Shown here piece after piece: positions 59,432-64,000 of a DNA stretch of 64,000 nt. The DNA is taken from the NCBI RefSeq assembly GCF_030655415.1, contig NZ_JAURVN010000002.1:124001-188000 (forward strand), written 5' to 3'. Origin of the DNA: Herminiimonas sp. (lineage in GTDB: Bacteria > Pseudomonadota > Gammaproteobacteria > Burkholderiales > Burkholderiaceae). Numbering within the stretch: position 1 is the stretch's first letter; every line of letters starts with the position of its first letter. The notes beneath the pieces are model-generated. The model was not told the origin of the DNA, made no database searches, and saw only the letters and a program-made list of their open reading frames with translations. The position numbers and the translations under genes are program-made.

Positions 59432-60103
59432 ATGGCTTACCAATTTGATTTTCTGTCGACCTTCGATTACACCGGCGTGCTCATCAAGGGCGTGATCACT
59501 ACGGTGGAATTGATCGCGGTCGGCGGCGTGCTCGGTGTCGCGGTCGGCATCTTCGGCGCGTGGGCGCGTACGCAAGGACCGCGCTGGTTGCGGCCCATCG
59601 TCAGCGCCTACGTCGAACTGATACGCAATACACCGTTTCTGATCCAGCTATTTTTTATCTTCTTTGGCTTACCCAGCATCGGCGTGCAAATCACTGAAAT
59701 GCAAGCCGCACTATTGACCATGATCATCAATCTCGGCGCCTACAGTACCGAGATCATCCGCGCCGGTGTAGTCGCTGTCGCACGTGGACAGATTGAAGCA
59801 GCACTCAGTTTGTCGATGACGCGCGTACAGATTTTTCGTCACATCATCTTGCGGCCAGCATTGCAAAAAATCTGGCCAGCTTTATCCAGCCAGATTGTGA
59901 TCGTGATGTTGGGTTCTGCGGTTTGTTCACAGATCGCTGTAGAAGAATTATCGTTCGCTGCCAACTTCATACAAGGACGCAACTTCCGCGCGTTTGAAGC
60001 GTATCTGGTGGCGACAGCGATCTATCTGGTGCTGGCAATTATTCTGCGGCAGATACTGCGCTTGATAGGCACGCACTTCATCTCCGGAAGGAGAAGCACA
60101 TGA
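59432..60103 (+). CDS. Amino acid ABC transporter permease (HisM/GlnP family), first subunit
   Basis: 223 residues with about five membrane helices. It starts with the family helices (LIKGVITTVELIAVGGVLGVAVGIFGAWARTQ), then YVELIRNTPFLIQLFFIFFGLPSIG, and the coupling loop GQIEAALSLSMTRVQIFRHIILRPALQKIWPALSSQIVIVMLGS (EAA motif). Its stop overlaps the next permease start (ATGA). The pair makes a heterodimeric channel. Confidence 0.92.
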   Translation: MAYQFDFLSTFDYTGVLIKGVITTVELIAVGGVLGVAVGIFGAWARTQGPRWLRPIVSAYVELIRNTPFLIQLFFIFFGLPSIGVQITEMQAALLTMIINLGAYSTEIIRAGVVAVARGQIEAALSLSMTRVQIFRHIILRPALQKIWPALSSQIVIVMLGSAVCSQIAVEELSFAANFIQGRNFRAFEAYLVATAIYLVLAIILRQILRLIGTHFISGRRST

Positions 60104-60756
60104 TTTCCTTCTCGCTATGGGACATCCTGCGCAATCTGTTGCTGGCTGGTCGCTGGACTATCGTCCTGTCGCTGGCCACCTTTGTATTGGGCGGCATGTT
60201 GGGCCTATTGATTTTGTTCATACGCTCATCGAAGCACAGAGCCTTGCGCAATTTTGCCCGTGTTTACATCGAAGTATTTCAAGGCACACCGTTGCTGATG
60301 CAGTTGTTCCTGGTGTTCTTCGGCGTCGCCTTATTCGGCATCGAAGTACCAGCATGGCTGGCTGCAGGTTTGACGCTGACATTGTGGAGCGCATCCTTCC
60401 TTGCAGAAATCTGGCGCGGCTGCGTCGAAGCAATTCCAAAGGGACAGTGGGAAGCATCATCGGTGCTGGCGATGAATTACGTGCAGCAAATGCGTTATGT
60501 AATTTTGCCGCAAGCATTGCGGATTGCGATTCCGCCGACTATCGGTTTCAGCGTGCAGATCGTCAAAGGCACTGCGGTGACTTCGATCATCGGTTTCGTT
60601 GAATTATCGAAAGCTGCCACTGTTATTACCAACGCCACCTTCATGCCGTTCACCGTGTATGCGGCCGCCGGTTTCTTCTACTTCATTCTTTGCTGGCCTT
60701 TATCCAAGTACAGCCAATTCCTGGAAAGGAAATTCAATGCCTCTCATCGCCATTGA
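60100..60756 (+). CDS. Amino acid ABC transporter permease, second subunit
   Basis: 218 residues, five membrane helices. FQGTPLLMQLFLVFFGVALFGIEVPAW and the EAA-type loop KGQWEASSVLAMNYVQQMRYVILPQALRIAIPPTIGFSVQIVKGTAVTSIIG are diagnostic. Coupled to the first permease by a four-base overlap; the ATP-binding gene overlaps its 3' end by 20 bp. Confidence 0.92.
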   Translation: MISFSLWDILRNLLLAGRWTIVLSLATFVLGGMLGLLILFIRSSKHRALRNFARVYIEVFQGTPLLMQLFLVFFGVALFGIEVPAWLAAGLTLTLWSASFLAEIWRGCVEAIPKGQWEASSVLAMNYVQQMRYVILPQALRIAIPPTIGFSVQIVKGTAVTSIIGFVELSKAATVITNATFMPFTVYAAAGFFYFILCWPLSKYSQFLERKFNASHRH

Positions 60757-61465
60757 CAACGTCAAGAAAAGCTACGGTAGCAATCAGGTACTGAAAGGTA
60801 TCCGGTTGGATGTCGATCCGGGTGAAGTGATTGCCATCATAGGCAAAAGCGGCTCGGGTAAAAGTACCTTGCTGCGTTGTATTAACGGGCTGGAAAGCAT
60901 AGACGAAGGCGCGATCAGCGTGGCTGGTGCGCACCTTGGGAAGAGCGAACTTGAGCTGCGTAATCTGCGTTTGAAAGTCGGCATGATCTTTCAGCAATTC
61001 AATCTATTCCCGCATTTGACGGTTGGTCGCAACGTGATGATTTCTCCTATGATCGTCAAAGGCGCATCGGAAAAAGATGCGCGCGCATTGGCGATCAAGA
61101 ATCTGGAGCGCGTCGGATTAGGTGAAAAATTCGATAGCTTTCCGGAGCAGCTTTCGGGTGGACAGCAACAACGTGTCGCCATCGCACGCGCACTGAGCAT
61201 GCAGCCACAAGCTTTACTGTGCGACGAAGTAACATCCGCCCTCGATCCGGAATTGGTGAATGAAGTTTTGAGTGTGGTCCGCAGCCTGGCCGATGAAGGC
61301 ATGACACTGATCATGGTCACACACGAGATGCGCTTCGCGCGTGAAGTTTGCGATCGCGTGGTCTTCATGCATCAAGGAAAAGTGCATGAGATCGGTGCGC
61401 CGGAAAACATCTTTGCAAATCCACAAACACCGGAACTGAAACAATTTTTAGGCATAGCTGCCTGA
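60737..61465 (+). CDS. Amino acid ABC transporter ATP-binding protein
   Basis: 242 residues from the ATG at 60737 (GGAAAGGA upstream). Walker A is GKSGSGKST, the Q-loop IFQQFNLFPHLTVGRNVM, the signature LSGGQQQRVAIARAL, Walker B LLCDEVTSALDPELV and the H-loop VTHEM. Normal PAAT-family ATPase. Its start lies within the second permease gene. Confidence 0.94.
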   Translation: MPLIAIDNVKKSYGSNQVLKGIRLDVDPGEVIAIIGKSGSGKSTLLRCINGLESIDEGAISVAGAHLGKSELELRNLRLKVGMIFQQFNLFPHLTVGRNVMISPMIVKGASEKDARALAIKNLERVGLGEKFDSFPEQLSGGQQQRVAIARALSMQPQALLCDEVTSALDPELVNEVLSVVRSLADEGMTLIMVTHEMRFAREVCDRVVFMHQGKVHEIGAPENIFANPQTPELKQFLGIAA

Positions 61466-61535
61466 TTAGTAATCACCGAAGTAATCATCATCCGAGCAAC
61501 ATTCAACGAATTAAAAATTAGTAAACGATTTAATA

Positions 61536-62810
61536 ATGAGCAATATTTTTAACCAGGCCACGTCAGTCATCGGCAATGAGATCATGGAGCGTCTGCATTT
61601 GCTGGCGCAATATACTGAGCAAGACGGCATGATGACGCGCACCTATCTGACGCCCGCGCATCGTGGCGCCGCCGGACAGATCGCGGCATGGATGCGCGAC
61701 GCCGGCATGTCGGTACGGCGTGATGCGGCAGGCAATATCATCGGGCGTTACGAAGGTAGCGACGCGAAGGTGCCGGTGCTAATGACCGGGTCGCATTTTG
61801 ACACCGTGCGCAACGGTGGTATTTATGATGGTTTGCTGGGAATTTTATTGCCTATCACTTGTATCGCGAACTGGCACCAACAAGGCAAACGTTTTCCCTT
61901 CCCGATTGAAGTGGTCGCGTTTAGTGAAGAAGAAGGCGTGCGCTTCAAGGCGCCTATGCTCGGCAGTCGTGCGATTGCAGGCACCTTCGAACAACGCGTG
62001 TTGAAACACACCGACGATCAAGGTGTGACGATGATCGACGCGATGAAAGCCGCAGATCTCGACCCTATGCAAATTCCTGCAGCCGCCGCTGCACCTGGCA
62101 GCATCGCGGCGTTTGTAGAAGTGCATATCGAACAAGGACCGGTGCTACTGAATGAAGACTTACCGCTAGGCGTAGTCACCGCGATTGCCGGCGCCACGCG
62201 CTATATGCTGGAATTCAAAGGGGTCGCCGGTCACGCTGGCACCGTGCCGATGACGATGCGCCACGACGCAGCCATGGCCGCAGCAGAATTCGCGCTGTAT
62301 GTTGAACAGCGCTGCAGCCGCATCCCTGATCTGGTTGGCACCATCGGTCAATGGAACGTACCGAATGGCGCAACCAATGTCATACCAGGACACGTCGTTT
62401 TGTCGCTGGATGTGCGCGCCGGTGACGATGCAGAACGCCTCGCGGCGACGACTGACATTACGGCAGAACTCGAACGCATCTGTGTCCAACGTGATGTGCG
62501 CAGCACTCTGAAAAAAACTTACGAAACATCCAGCGCGGTGTGCGCCGATTGGTTGCAGCAAGGTTGGCATGCAGCACTGGAACGCAAAGGCTGCAAAGTA
62601 CGCAGCCTGCCATCCGGTGCAGGTCACGATGCGATGGCGATTGCGGCAGTTGCACCTATCGCAATGTTGTTCGTCCGTTGTGGCAATGGCGGCATTAGCC
62701 ACAATCCGCTGGAAACGATGGAGATGCAAGATGCTGCATTAGCGGCTGATGTGTTTATGGATTTTGTAGAACATTTCGACACGCTGTCGGCAAGCAAAAA
62801 GACATCCTAA
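61536..62810 (+). CDS. Zn-dependent amidohydrolase (allantoate amidohydrolase / N-carbamoyl-L-amino acid hydrolase family)
   Basis: 424 residues. The metal motif GSHFDTVRNGGIYDGLLGI with EEEGVRF further on and the signature FVEVHIEQGPVLLNEDLPLGVVTAIAG are characteristic. A Cys-rich dimerisation region with GHAGTVPM follows, and the end carries LPSGAGHDAMAIAAVAPIAMLFVRCGNGGISHNPLE. The family hydrolyses N-carbamoyl amino acids, allantoate or ureido compounds. The order transporter, amidohydrolase, M20 deacylase suggests a pathway for carbamoylated or acylated amino acids. Confidence 0.92.
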   Translation: MSNIFNQATSVIGNEIMERLHLLAQYTEQDGMMTRTYLTPAHRGAAGQIAAWMRDAGMSVRRDAAGNIIGRYEGSDAKVPVLMTGSHFDTVRNGGIYDGLLGILLPITCIANWHQQGKRFPFPIEVVAFSEEEGVRFKAPMLGSRAIAGTFEQRVLKHTDDQGVTMIDAMKAADLDPMQIPAAAAAPGSIAAFVEVHIEQGPVLLNEDLPLGVVTAIAGATRYMLEFKGVAGHAGTVPMTMRHDAAMAAAEFALYVEQRCSRIPDLVGTIGQWNVPNGATNVIPGHVVLSLDVRAGDDAERLAATTDITAELERICVQRDVRSTLKKTYETSSAVCADWLQQGWHAALERKGCKVRSLPSGAGHDAMAIAAVAPIAMLFVRCGNGGISHNPLETMEMQDAALAADVFMDFVEHFDTLSASKKTS

Positions 62811-62898
62811 GCGTACTGAACAATTACTTTCAACTAGCTGCATGCGCTTTCACAAGATGGCGTTGCAAGCTGATTATTCTAAGAACTGAATCGACAAG

Positions 62899-64000
62899 AT
62901 GGATAAAAATTTACTCAAGGAACAGATCGCCGCATGGGTCGATCAACACGCCGCTGAACAAATTGATTTTCTGGCGAAGGTCGTGCAATGCCCATCCGAC
63001 AATCCCCCGGGCAATTGCGCACCACACGCATTAATGACAGCCGCATTACTGGAAGATATGCAGTTCACGGTAGAGCAACATGCAGTACCAAATGAATTCG
63101 CCCGTAGCACTGGGCTCGAAAGCGCGATCAATCTGATTGTGCGCGAACACTTTGCAGATGGACCAACGGTGGCGCTGAATGCACACGGTGATGTGGTGCC
63201 ACCTGGCGCGGGCTGGAGCGTTGATCCTTATTCCGCCACAGTGCGCGATGGCTGGATGATAGGTCGCGGCGCAGCGGTTTCGAAATCCGATTTCGCCACT
63301 TACGCATTTGCCCTGCGTGCATTGAAAGAATTGGCTGTACCTTTGCGCGGCAATGTTGAATTGCACTTTACCTACGATGAAGAAACCGGCGGCCTGGCTG
63401 GTCCAGGTTGGTTATTGCAACAAGGTTTGACGAAGCCAGACTACGCAATCTGCGCAGGTTTTTCATACAATGTCACCACGGCGCACAACGGTTGCCTACA
63501 TCTGGAAATGAAAGTGCGCGGCATTTCCGCACACGCAGCTCGTCCCGATACCGGCTACGACGCACTGGAAGCCGCAACGCGTTTACTCAACGCGCTCTAC
63601 AGCTATCGCGATACCTTGCACAGCCGCACTTCAGCGACTGCCGGCATTACATCACCAACACTAGTCGTTGGCACCATCGTTGGCGGCATTAATACCAATG
63701 TGGTACCAGACGAAGTCACCTTGCGACTCGATAGACGCATCATCCCGGAAGAAATCCCCACCGAGGTCGAAGCAGAATTGCGCGCCGTGATAGCAAAAGC
63801 CTTACAGGATTTGCCGGGCATCAGCTGCGCTGTAGAACGTATTCTTCTAGCCAGTCCGTTCAAGCCGGTCGGCGATGCAGCACGCTTGCGCGATATCGTT
63901 TGTGCAGAAGCATCGACTGCACTCGGTGACGAAGTCACACCAATAGGCGTGCCGCTGTATTCCGATGCGCGCCTGTATGCGGAAGCCGGCGTTGCCACTG
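62899..64000 (+). CDS. M20 family metallopeptidase/deacylase (ArgE-DapE-like), partial at window end
   Basis: Open from the ATG at 62899 to the window edge (367 codons), so the C-terminus is missing. The metal motifs are visible: ALNAHGDVVPPGAGW (HxD), GRGAAVSKSDF (where most members have GRGAxDDK), and FTYDEETGGLAGPGW with the catalytic Glu pair. The dimerisation domain shows GISAHAARPDTGYDALEAATRLLNALYSY. Such enzymes release acyl groups from N-acyl amino acids or dipeptides. It is the last visible gene of the operon that starts with the GntR regulator. Confidence 0.9.
   Translation, partial: MDKNLLKEQIAAWVDQHAAEQIDFLAKVVQCPSDNPPGNCAPHALMTAALLEDMQFTVEQHAVPNEFARSTGLESAINLIVREHFADGPTVALNAHGDVVPPGAGWSVDPYSATVRDGWMIGRGAAVSKSDFATYAFALRALKELAVPLRGNVELHFTYDEETGGLAGPGWLLQQGLTKPDYAICAGFSYNVTTAHNGCLHLEMKVRGISAHAARPDTGYDALEAATRLLNALYSYRDTLHSRTSATAGITSPTLVVGTIVGGINTNVVPDEVTLRLDRRIIPEEIPTEVEAELRAVIAKALQDLPGISCAVERILLASPFKPVGDAARLRDIVCAEASTALGDEVTPIGVPLYSDARLYAEAGVAT

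Overview
The window looks like ordinary chromosome of a betaproteobacterium of the family Oxalobacteraceae, most like Herminiimonas or Janthinobacterium. This rests on family content and protein flavour (DUF3144, DUF6139, DUF2946, COG2509 and TIGR03862 flavoproteins, CerR-type TetR regulator, moderate GC); no rRNA or tRNA gene is present to confirm it. I see no insertion sequence, prophage, integrase or CRISPR array. The gene at each end runs off the window.

Layout. 1-9.3 kb: a truncated B12-binding radical SAM gene, an M15 peptidase, CorA, a COG2509 flavoprotein, a cheW-mcp pair, a SET-domain methyltransferase, and sugE/gdx behind a guanidine-II (mini-ykkC) riboswitch. Next to it are two tandem copies of a small-RNA unit whose hairpin loop copies the anti-Shine-Dalgarno end of 16S rRNA. 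9.3-16 kb: tagI, a flavoprotein, an AI-2E transporter, CreA and several small DUF proteins. 16-20.7 kb: a DUF2946 / TonB receptor / PepSY cluster, probably for metal or siderophore uptake. 20.9-24.6 kb: an orphan ParA, small proteins, a PQQ sugar dehydrogenase and a five-EF-hand protein.

24.8-33.8 kb: two OmpR/EnvZ-type two-component systems. The second, a PmrAB-like pair, lies upstream of an eptA-type phosphoethanolamine transferase whose promoter region has a CTTAAC-N5-CTTAAC direct repeat, the layout of a PmrA box. An acyltransferase and small proteins follow. 33.8-41.7 kb: a tetR-OMF-MFP-RND efflux operon preceded by a perfect 32-bp palindrome, with a glutaredoxin-fold protein lacking active-site cysteines and a PIG-L deacetylase downstream. 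41.8-45.3 kb: a KaiC-like double ATPase, a hybrid histidine kinase with a pseudo-receiver-like N-terminus and a single-domain response regulator.

46-50.2 kb: a PnuC-family transporter coupled to a NadR-like kinase, convergent with a TonB-dependent receptor controlled by a TPP riboswitch. Together these suggest a thiamine uptake locus. 50.4-57.3 kb: a repeat protein with two FPASDPV motifs, a GreA/GreB-family factor, arfB, a tautomerase, a class II aldolase, a pirin, ahpC-ahpF and a BOF-fold stress protein. 57.7-64 kb: a GntR/FCD regulator translationally coupled to a polar amino-acid ABC transporter, then an allantoate/N-carbamoyl amidohydrolase and an M20/ArgE-like deacylase. This reads as one uptake-and-hydrolysis operon for amidated or carbamoylated amino acids.

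The strongest leads are the duplicated anti-SD-loop small RNAs (8.9-9.24 kb), the TPP-riboswitch/PnuC locus, the KaiC/pseudo-receiver cluster, the guanidine-II riboswitch and the PmrA-box/eptA unit. All calls come from reading the sequence; no database search was run.
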